Source of the DNA: Flavobacteriaceae bacterium
GTDB lineage: Bacteria; Bacteroidota; Bacteroidia; Flavobacteriales; Flavobacteriaceae
Direction of reading: 5' to 3'
Assembly: GCA_014763515.1 (NCBI GenBank)
Contig: JACXVH010000077.1
Coordinates: 1 to 6,711 of the forward strand
Length of the DNA stretch: 6,711 nucleotides
Position 1 is the stretch's first letter; each line of letters opens with the position of its first letter. Position numbers and translations under genes: made by a program. Below, piece after piece: positions 1 to 5,304 of this stretch. The notes under the pieces are model-generated. The model made no database searches, was not told the origin of the DNA, and saw only the letters and a program-made list of their open reading frames with translations.

Positions 1-9
1 TGCTTCAAG

Positions 10-81
10 GTTGCTCATTATTGTAATTGTTTGAAAGTCAATACAATTTAATCATTTTTAATGATTTGAGCAACTTTTTTT
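10..81 (+). terminator. Branched inverted-repeat structure with T-tract, possible terminator of an upstream gene or end of a small RNA
   Basis: GTTGCTCA (10-17) is the exact reverse complement of TGAGCAAC (67-74), which is followed directly by seven T (75-81). Between these arms lie a second perfect hairpin, AATCATT (50-56) with AATGATT (60-66) around a TTT loop, and a weaker pair ATTGT (20-24) with ACAAT (43-47). Together they could fold as a three-way junction closed by the 8-bp outer stem, with the T-tract in the position of an intrinsic terminator. The closing loop of 49 nt is long for an ordinary terminator. The upstream gene is outside the window, so it could be a plain 3' end, an attenuator or the tail of a small RNA. 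The rest of the gap to 195 is AT-rich with a T9 run (145-153) and no clear promoter. Confidence 0.4.
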
Positions 82-195
82 ATAATGCACAACGGGTTTG
101 TATTTAATTTTTATATTGTTTTTTGTTAAATAATTATAAAAATATTTTTTTTTAGCATTAAATATGTAGTAAATTGTTACAATAATTATTACTTA

Positions 196-1491
196 ATGTT
201 AAGATTACTTTTCATATTATTTATTAGTCAGTGTACTTTTGCCCAACTGAACTGGATTTCTCATAAAAATAAGATTGAAATTCCATTTGAATTGATTTAC
301 AATTTAATAATTGTAGATGTAAAAGTAAATGATGTTGATTTAAAAATGATTCTGGATACTGGTTCAGAAAAGAATCTTTTATTTAGTTTCCCCGAAAATG
401 ACAGTATAGCTTTTTATAATCCAAAAACCATTAGTGTTCGAGGTTTAGGGTACGGAAAAGAGCTAAATGCTTATATTTCTGAAAAGAATAAGTTTGAAAT
501 AAACGGTTTAGTAGATAGAAATTTTCAAGTTTTATTGGTTACTAACCAAGATATAAGCTTGGTTGACAAACTTGGTATTCAAATAAATGGAATTATTGGT
601 TCTTCTTTTTTTAAAGATTTTTTAGTTGAAATAAATTATTCCAAAAAGAAACTTTACTTATACAAAGATTTTGAAACTATCACAAAAAAAATGAATAGAT
701 ATGAAAAGACTCAAATTGAAATTTATCAAAATAAACCTTATGTAAATTTAAAAATTGAAAATAGTGATGAAAATCACAATGCCAAATTGCTATTTGATAG
801 TGGATTAGGTGATGGTTTGTGGCTTTTTGAAAGTGATTCAATTAAATGTAAGGAACGATATTTTATAGATTTTTTAGGAAGAGGGTTAAGCGGAGACGTA
901 AAGGGAAAAAAATCTAGAATAGAAAGTTTGCAATTAGACACATTTATTCTACATCATGCATTAGTTTCTTATCCAGATATAAAATTAAGTGAGTTAGATT
1001 TATTTAAAGGAAGGGACGGCTCTTTAGGAGGAGAAATAATTAAGAGATTTAATTGGATTTTAGATTACAAAAATCATTTTTTTTATTACAAACAAAATAA
1101 TCTTTTTAATGAACCTTTTAATTATAATATGTCTGGTTTAGAAGTACATCATTTTGGACAACAATGGGTAAAAGAGTTAGACAGTTTCACAAATGTTAGT
1201 GGTAAAGGTGAGGTAAACGCTACAGAATATATTAATAAGGTATATAACTATAAATACACCCTTAAACCTAATTTTCAAATTTATGAAGTAAGAGAAAATT
1301 CTCCGGCAGCTAAGGCAGGCCTATTGGCAGGAGATATAATAATAAAGATCAACAATAAAAGTAGTCACAATTATACCATTCAAAAAATTACAGAGTTGTT
1401 TCAATCGGAAGAAGGAAAAAAAATAAAAATTCTAATCGAAAGAGATGGAAAACTTTTAGAATTCGAATTTTATCTTGAAAAAATACTATAA
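196..1491 (+). CDS. Secreted retropepsin-like aspartyl protease with C-terminal PDZ domain
   Basis: Predicted exported aspartyl protease of 431 residues. Residues 1-16 form a signal peptide (LRLLFILFI core, likely cut after A16 of CTFAQ). The first protease repeat holds the catalytic motif DTGS at 54-57 and the hydrophobic-hydrophobic-glycine strand GIIGSSFF at 132-139. The second repeat has DSG at 201-203 and the matching strand GGEIIKRF at 278-285. Two Asp motifs in one chain suggest an internally duplicated single-chain enzyme. A PDZ domain follows at about 359-429 (ENSPAAKAGLLAGDIIIKIN at its core), which in such proteins probably binds peptide ends. The same architecture is known from Bacteroidota proteins with unknown substrates; periplasmic or envelope location is inferred. 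The start is the first ATG giving an intact signal peptide; there is no Shine-Dalgarno site, as is usual in this phylum. A possible promoter (TTT 148-150, TAAATTGT 170-177) is too weak to list. The gene stands alone and converges on the DUF1573 gene. Family call is firm, activity and role are not. Confidence 0.88.
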   Translation: MLRLLFILFISQCTFAQLNWISHKNKIEIPFELIYNLIIVDVKVNDVDLKMILDTGSEKNLLFSFPENDSIAFYNPKTISVRGLGYGKELNAYISEKNKFEINGLVDRNFQVLLVTNQDISLVDKLGIQINGIIGSSFFKDFLVEINYSKKKLYLYKDFETITKKMNRYEKTQIEIYQNKPYVNLKIENSDENHNAKLLFDSGLGDGLWLFESDSIKCKERYFIDFLGRGLSGDVKGKKSRIESLQLDTFILHHALVSYPDIKLSELDLFKGRDGSLGGEIIKRFNWILDYKNHFFYYKQNNLFNEPFNYNMSGLEVHHFGQQWVKELDSFTNVSGKGEVNATEYINKVYNYKYTLKPNFQIYEVRENSPAAKAGLLAGDIIIKINNKSSHNYTIQKITELFQSEEGKKIKILIERDGKLLEFEFYLEKIL

Positions 1492-1522
1492 AAAAAGGCT
1501 CTCAAATTGAGAGCCTTTTTTT
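1490..1522. terminator. Bidirectional intrinsic terminator shared by two convergent genes
   Basis: GGCTCTC (1497-1503) pairs with GAGAGCC (1509-1515) around the loop AAATT. The stem is flanked by A7 (1490-1496) and T7 (1516-1522), so the whole is a 14-bp palindrome with a U-tract in both directions. It overlaps the TAA of the protease gene (1489-1491) and the stop of the minus-strand DUF1573 gene (1521-1523), so one element should end both transcripts. Confidence 0.9.
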
Positions 1523-1910
1523 ATTTTTTATCCTGAATTACATTTCCTTTTATTCTTAACGGAATAATACCATTTGGTTTATTAACAGCATTGGTTTCTA
1601 CTGTTAGAGTTTTACTAATCGGACCTGGATTCATATTGTATTTAACCACAATTTTATCACTTTTACCAGGCATAATAGGTTCTGTAGGCTTAGTAGGTAC
1701 TGTACAACCACAGCTCGATTTTACATCTTTAATAATAAGAGGAGCATCGCCAGTATTTGTAAAAACAAATTCGCGAACACCATCATCTTTACCTTTCACA
1801 ACGTCACCATAGTTTATAGTTTCCGTTTTAAATTCAATTTTAGCGCCTTCTTGGGCAGAAACAAATAAACCAACAAAAAGTATTAGTAAATTAAATAATT
1901 TTTTCATCAT
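1521..1910 (-). CDS. Exported DUF1573 domain protein
   Basis: Small secreted protein of 129 residues of the DUF1573 family, an Ig-like beta-sandwich fold common in Bacteroidota and without a settled function. Residues 1-19 are a signal peptide (MMKKLFNLLILF, probable cleavage after A19 of VSAQ). The mature part shows the usual order of family motifs: INYGDV (32-37), FTNTGDAPLII (50-60), the signature SSCGCTVP with two cysteines at 67 and 69 (65-72), PGKSDKIVVKY (81-91) and a final strand PLRIKGNV (117-124). Length is normal for a single-domain member. Two ATG codons follow each other (1908-1910 and 1905-1907); either could start translation without changing the signal peptide much. It is monocistronic, convergent with the protease gene and divergent from valS. 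The CxC pair suggests a metal or redox role, but this is speculation. Confidence 0.9.
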   Translation of the reverse strand: MMKKLFNLLILFVGLFVSAQEGAKIEFKTETINYGDVVKGKDDGVREFVFTNTGDAPLIIKDVKSSCGCTVPTKPTEPIMPGKSDKIVVKYNMNPGPISKTLTVETNAVNKPNGIIPLRIKGNVIQDKK

Positions 1911-1929
1911 TTTATATTTTGGGTTATCG

Positions 1930-1960
1930 TAAAAATATGTACTTTAAAAACTACTAACAA
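1930..1960 (-). promoter_or_regulatory. Candidate promoter of the DUF1573 gene
   Basis: On the minus strand TTG (1960-1958) is followed after 20 nt by TATTTTTA (1937-1930), close to the Bacteroidetes -33/-7 pattern (TTG, about 19 nt, TAnnTTTG) but with the last G replaced by A and a spacer one base long. It would start transcription only about 10-15 nt before the ATG, a short leader. Weak call in an AT-rich region where such matches arise by chance. Confidence 0.3.
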
Positions 1961-1972
1961 GTAATTTAACTT

Positions 1973-2002
1973 TTTTTATTTTAGTAGATATCGTTACTTT
2001 TG
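1973..2002 (+). promoter_or_regulatory. Candidate Bacteroidetes-type promoter of valS
   Basis: TACTTTTG (1995-2002) is a full match to the -7 consensus TAnnTTTG. Exactly 19 nt upstream lies TTT (1973-1975) inside a T7 run, a partial match to the -33 element. The same -7 octamer occurs in the promoter before the 5023 ORF. A transcript from here would begin near 2009 and carry a leader of about 200 nt that includes the structured element and the heptamer repeats before valS. Confidence 0.5.
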
Positions 2003-2040
2003 CATTTAAATTTACAAAAAGTGTACCAAAATATTTTTTC

Positions 2041-2119
2041 GCAGCGAGTCTGCCGTTTGTATTTGTAAACCTTATTCCCGCTATCACTTGCACACGGTGC
2101 TTGTTCTATCGGGGCTAAG
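2041..2119 (+). other. Structured intergenic element in the valS leader (possible RNA structure or interspersed repeat)
   Basis: Three consecutive foldable segments are visible. First, GCAG (2041-2044) pairs with CTGC (2050-2053). Second, GTTTGT (2055-2060) pairs with GTAAAC (2065-2070), two of the pairs being G-U. Third and largest, CTTA (2071-2074) pairs with TAAG (2116-2119), CCCG (2077-2080) with CGGG (2110-2113), and an inner hairpin GCAC (2090-2093) with GTGC (2097-2100). The pentamer CTATC occurs as a direct repeat inside both arms (2081-2085, 2106-2110). The segment is far richer in GC than its surroundings. The arms TTCCCGCTATC and CTATCGGGGCTAAG resemble intergenic elements I recall as recurring in Flavobacterium genomes, and it may relate to a catalogued flavobacterial RNA motif; neither link was checked. 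It lies downstream of the valS promoter candidate, so it may be a leader structure or simply an inserted repeat. No T-box features are seen. Confidence 0.5.
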
Positions 2120-2181
2120 CGGTAAACTATTTTAATTTTTGTAACTTATTAATAATATTTTAGAATTTAGAGTGTAAAAAA

Positions 2182-2212
2182 CATCTAACATCTAACATCT
2201 AACATCTAACAT
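2182..2212 (+). repeat. Heptanucleotide tandem repeat (CATCTAA) abutting the valS start codon
   Basis: Four perfect copies of CATCTAA (2182-2188, 2189-2195, 2196-2202, 2203-2209) plus a partial CAT (2210-2212), separated from the valS ATG by only AAA. The tract fills the place where the ribosome binds. A change in copy number would alter the leader but not the reading frame of valS. Confidence 0.95.
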
Positions 2213-2215
2213 AAA

Positions 2216-4843
2216 ATGATTCCAGCTCAATTTGATGCCAAACAAGTAGAAAAGAAATGGTACGACTATTGGATGCAAAACAAATATTTCCATTCAACGC
2301 CCGACCATAGAACTCCATATACAATTGTAATTCCGCCACCAAACGTAACCGGAGTTTTGCACATGGGGCACATGTTAAACAATACCATTCAAGACGTATT
2401 AATTCGTCGTGCACGTTTAAAAGGATTCAACGCTTGTTGGGTTCCAGGAACCGATCACGCTTCTATTGCAACCGAAGCAAAAGTTGTAGCAAAGTTAAAA
2501 TCGGAAGGAATTAATAAATCCGATTTATCGCGTGAAGAATTTTTAAAACACGCTTTCGATTGGACAGAAAAATACGGTGGAACTATCTTAGAGCAATTAA
2601 AACAATTAGGTTGTTCTTGCGATTGGGATAGAACTAAATTCACCATGGACGACGATATGTCGGCTTCAGTAATCAAGTCGTTTGTTGATTTGTATAACAA
2701 AGGGATGATTTATCGCGGTTACCGTATGGTAAACTGGGATCCAGAAGCTAAAACTACGTTGTCTGATGAAGAAGTAATTTACGAAGAAAGACAAGGAAAA
2801 TTATATCATTTACGTTACCAAATTGAAGGAAGTAATGAGTTTGTAACGATTGCAACCACACGTCCTGAAACTATTTTAGGAGATACTGCCATTTGTATTC
2901 ATCCAGAAGACGAGCGTTATTTCCATTTAAAAGGTAAAAAAGCTATTGTGCCTATTTGCAACCGAGTAATTCCTATTATTTTCGACGAATATGTAGATAT
3001 GGAATTTGGTACAGGTTGTTTAAAGGTAACGCCTGCTCACGATGTAAACGATAAAACACTTGGCGAAAAACACGGTTTAGAAATCATCGATATTTTCAAC
3101 GAAGATGCTACTTTAAATTCATTCGGATTACATTATGAAGGTAAAGATCGTTTTGAGGTTCGTAAGGAAATCGAGAAAGAATTAGAAACTATTGGCGCTT
3201 TAGCAAAAGTTGAAAATCACGTAAATAACGTAGGAACTTCTGAAAGAACAAAAGCGGTAATCGAACCAAGATTGTCGGACCAATGGTTTTTAAAAATGGA
3301 TGATTTAGTAAAACCAGCAATTAAAGCCGTTTTAGAATCAGACGAGATTAAATTACATCCATCTCGTTTTAATAATACCTATGCGCATTGGTTAAACAAT
3401 ATTCGCGATTGGAATATTTCACGTCAGTTATGGTGGGGCCAACAAATTCCTGCGTACTATTATGGTGATGGAAAAGAAGATTTCGTAGTTGCAGAGAGCA
3501 AAGAAGAGGCGCTTGAACTTGCAAAAGCAAAAACTGGCAACACTAATTTAACTGTAAACGATTTAAAACAAGATCCAGACGCACTAGATACTTGGTTTTC
3601 ATCATGGTTATGGCCAATATCTGTTTTTGGTGGAATGCTAGATCCTGAAAATGAGGAATTCAAATATTATTACCCAACAAATGATTTAGTTACTGGGCCA
3701 GATATTTTATTCTTCTGGGTAGCGCGTATGATTATTGCAGGTTATGAATTTGCTGGAGAGAAACCGTTTTCAAATGTATATTTAACGGGATTGGTTCGAG
3801 ATAAACAAGGGCGTAAAATGTCTAAATCATTAGGAAATTCACCAGAACCACTTGGCTTAATTGAAAAATTTGGTGCCGATGGTGTTCGTGTAGGATTGCT
3901 ATTGAGTGCTTCTGCTGGAAACGATATTTTATTTGACGAAGAATTATGTAACCAAGGAAAAGGTTTTTCTAATAAAATTTGGAATGCGTTCCGTTTAATT
4001 AAAGGATGGGAAGTTGCTGATATTGCACAACCTGAATCTTCAAAAGTTGCGGTAGAATGGTACGAAGCGAAGTTGCAAAAAACATTGTTAGAAATTGAAG
4101 ACAACTTCGATAAATACAGAATTTCAGATGCGTTAATGGCAATTTATAAATTGGTTTGGGACGATTTTTGTTCGTGGTTTTTAGAAATGATTAAACCAGG
4201 TTATCAACAACCCATTGACAGAACAACTTTCGATAAAGCCATCGAAATGTTAGAAGCTAATTTGAAATTGTTGCATCCGTTTATGCCGTTCTTAACAGAA
4301 GAAATTTGGCAACATATTACAGAAAGAACTCCGGAAGAAGCGTTAATCGTTGCTTCTTGGCCAGAAATGAAAGCTTTTGATGAAAAATTAATTGCAGATT
4401 TTGAAATGGCTACAGAAGTAATTTCAGGAATTAGAACGATTAGAAAAGATAAAAATATTTCGTTCAAAGAAACAATCGAATTAAAAGTAGTGAACAATGA
4501 AAAATCGTCAACGCACTTTGATTCAGTAATTATGAAACTAGGTAACATTGTAGATCTAGTTTATGTAGATGAAAAAGTAAACGGAGCCTTATCGTATCGT
4601 GTAAAATCGAATGAATATTTTATTCCAGTAGGAGGAAATGTTGATTTAGATGCGGAAATAGCTAAATTAGAAGAAGAATTGAAATATACTCAAGGATTCT
4701 TACGTTCAGTGCAAGGGAAATTGTCTAATGAAAAATTTGTTAACGGAGCACCCGAACAAGTAATTGCAAACGAACGCAAAAAAGAGGCCGATGCTTTAGC
4801 AAAAATTGCCACTTTAGAACAAAGTTTAGCAAGTTTGAAATAA
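2216..4843 (+). CDS. valS: Valine--tRNA ligase (ValRS)
   Basis: Cytoplasmic class I aminoacyl-tRNA synthetase that charges tRNA-Val with valine using ATP and hydrolyses mischarged Thr-tRNA. The 875 residues match the usual bacterial length. The Rossmann catalytic core shows PPPNVTG with HMGH at 49-52 and KMSKS at 534-538 (preceded by GLVRDKQGR). The CP1 editing domain lies between, with TTRPE (214-218) and the VTPAHDVND segment, whose D276 corresponds to the conserved editing aspartate of the family. The DWNISRQLWWG motif at 398-408 marks the return to the core. An alpha-helical anticodon-binding domain follows from about 600. Residues 809-875 form the ValRS-type C-terminal coiled coil (VDLDAEIAKLEEEL onward), which in the family contacts the tRNA. 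The start MIPAQFDAKQVEKKWYDYW is the normal family start. It appears monocistronic, with its own promoter candidate, a long structured leader, and a terminator about 33 nt after the stop. Arginine codons include many CGT, fitting a well-expressed gene. Identification is secure. Confidence 0.98.
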   Translation: MIPAQFDAKQVEKKWYDYWMQNKYFHSTPDHRTPYTIVIPPPNVTGVLHMGHMLNNTIQDVLIRRARLKGFNACWVPGTDHASIATEAKVVAKLKSEGINKSDLSREEFLKHAFDWTEKYGGTILEQLKQLGCSCDWDRTKFTMDDDMSASVIKSFVDLYNKGMIYRGYRMVNWDPEAKTTLSDEEVIYEERQGKLYHLRYQIEGSNEFVTIATTRPETILGDTAICIHPEDERYFHLKGKKAIVPICNRVIPIIFDEYVDMEFGTGCLKVTPAHDVNDKTLGEKHGLEIIDIFNEDATLNSFGLHYEGKDRFEVRKEIEKELETIGALAKVENHVNNVGTSERTKAVIEPRLSDQWFLKMDDLVKPAIKAVLESDEIKLHPSRFNNTYAHWLNNIRDWNISRQLWWGQQIPAYYYGDGKEDFVVAESKEEALELAKAKTGNTNLTVNDLKQDPDALDTWFSSWLWPISVFGGMLDPENEEFKYYYPTNDLVTGPDILFFWVARMIIAGYEFAGEKPFSNVYLTGLVRDKQGRKMSKSLGNSPEPLGLIEKFGADGVRVGLLLSASAGNDILFDEELCNQGKGFSNKIWNAFRLIKGWEVADIAQPESSKVAVEWYEAKLQKTLLEIEDNFDKYRISDALMAIYKLVWDDFCSWFLEMIKPGYQQPIDRTTFDKAIEMLEANLKLLHPFMPFLTEEIWQHITERTPEEALIVASWPEMKAFDEKLIADFEMATEVISGIRTIRKDKNISFKETIELKVVNNEKSSTHFDSVIMKLGNIVDLVYVDEKVNGALSYRVKSNEYFIPVGGNVDLDAEIAKLEEELKYTQGFLRSVQGKLSNEKFVNGAPEQVIANERKKEADALAKIATLEQSLASLK

Positions 4844-4849
4844 CATATT

Positions 4850-4875
4850 GTCATTCTGAACTCGTTTCAGAATCT
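4850..4875. repeat. Small inverted repeat downstream of valS (GTCATTCTGAA motif)
   Basis: ATTCTGAA (4853-4860) and TTCAGAAT (4866-4873) are perfect inverted arms around CTCGT. The surrounding words GTCATTCTGAA and TTTCAGAATCT recur in intergenic DNA of many Bacteroidota as far as I recall, so this may be a copy of an interspersed short palindrome. It sits only 6 nt after the valS stop and immediately before the terminator. Confidence 0.6.
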
Positions 4876-4908
4876 AAAAAAAATCCCGAGTTTAACTCGG
4901 GATTTTTT
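4876..4908 (+). terminator. Intrinsic terminator of valS
   Basis: AAATCCCGAG (4881-4890) pairs with CTCGGGATTT (4896-4905) around TTTAA, followed by a T6 run (4903-4908, partly in the stem). An A8 run precedes the stem (4876-4883), so it could also work in the opposite direction, though no minus-strand gene ends here. Confidence 0.92.
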
Positions 4909-4910
4909 CT

Positions 4911-4947
4911 AATGTTAAGTTTTATGTTTAATTAAAAACTTAACATT
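4911..4947. repeat. Perfect 13-bp inverted repeat upstream of the 5023 promoter
   Basis: AATGTTAAGTTTT (4911-4923) and AAAACTTAACATT (4935-4947) are exact reverse complements separated by 11 nt. The right arm overlaps by two bases the TTG of the -33 element at 4946-4948. It lacks a trailing T-tract, so a terminator is unlikely. A protein-binding operator, or a palindromic repeat remnant, would both fit. Confidence 0.75.
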
Positions 4948-4975
4948 GACATATTGTTTAATATACTTACTTTTG
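4946..4975 (+). promoter_or_regulatory. Bacteroidetes-type promoter of the 5023 ORF
   Basis: TTG (4946-4948) is followed after exactly 19 nt by TACTTTTG (4968-4975), a full match to the -33/-7 consensus of the primary sigma factor in Bacteroidetes. Transcription would start near 4982, giving a leader of about 40 nt to the ATG at 5023. This is the best promoter in the window and supports native flavobacterial DNA at least to this point. Confidence 0.7.
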
Positions 4976-5022
4976 TTAACAATTTATTTACAATTCAATA
5001 ACAAATATTTTAAGTTAAAAAA

Positions 5023-5304
5023 ATGGCAAAGGAAACAAATACAATAACTTCTAGTGAAGTTTCTATAAATCAAGAAGAGAATACTAGTTCCACTATCAAT
5101 CTAGAAAAAACAAATTCTGTTAAAAAAACTACAACAAGAAAGGCATCAATCAGAACTAAAAATCCAATTAATGATAAAGTTTTAGTAGTTGAAACTAATA
5201 TTTCTAATGAATCAACTGAAGAAAATAATGTAGAAGCAAATGCTTCTGAAGTTGAGGTTAAAGAAACTAAAAGCAAATCTAAAATCACAATTAGAAAAGC
5301 ATAA
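5023..5304 (+). CDS. Small disordered, low-complexity protein, perhaps the N-terminal remnant of a longer gene
   Basis: I do not recognise this 93-residue product. It consists mainly of Ser, Thr, Asn, Glu, Lys and Val, with no Phe, Tyr, Trp, Cys, Gly or His and a single Pro, which points to an intrinsically disordered chain. There is no signal peptide or membrane segment. A basic stretch VKKTTTRKASIRTK lies at about 33-46, an acidic middle follows, and the C-terminus KSKSKITIRKA echoes the earlier basic patch. The ATG is 48 nt after a good Bacteroidetes promoter and follows an A-rich leader, so expression is plausible. Many flavobacterial proteins begin with such a disordered tail before a folded domain, so it may be the 5' end of a gene cut off at the junction with hsdR. 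Its last 65 nt overlap the hsdR reading frame in another frame. It could also be a complete small protein. Confidence 0.5.
   Translation: MAKETNTITSSEVSINQEENTSSTINLEKTNSVKKTTTRKASIRTKNPINDKVLVVETNISNESTEENNVEANASEVEVKETKSKSKITIRKA

Noticed and set aside
1591..1812. 73-codon plus-strand ORF opposite the DUF1573 gene
   Set aside because: Lies wholly inside a gene with clear family motifs on the other strand; the product has no recognisable features.
2182..2212. CRISPR-like array
   Set aside because: The units are 7 nt, directly tandem and without spacers, so it is a simple sequence repeat.
2003..2215. T-box riboswitch in the valS leader
   Set aside because: No T-box consensus or specifier-loop layout is visible, and T-boxes are typical of Firmicutes rather than Bacteroidota.
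2199..2700. Two minus-strand ORFs (2199-2414, 2455-2700) over the 5' part of valS
   Set aside because: Antisense shadows of an intact, highly conserved gene; no promoter or domain evidence.
3460..4548. Minus-strand ORFs of 67-120 codons over the middle and 3' part of valS
   Set aside because: Their serine-rich composition is what the antisense of Glu/Lys-rich coding DNA gives; no independent support.
4850..5022. Insertion-sequence ends or attachment site explaining the hsdR junction
   Set aside because: The inverted repeats here lie upstream of the 5023 ORF rather than at the junction; no transposase, tRNA gene or target duplication flanks 5240-5300.
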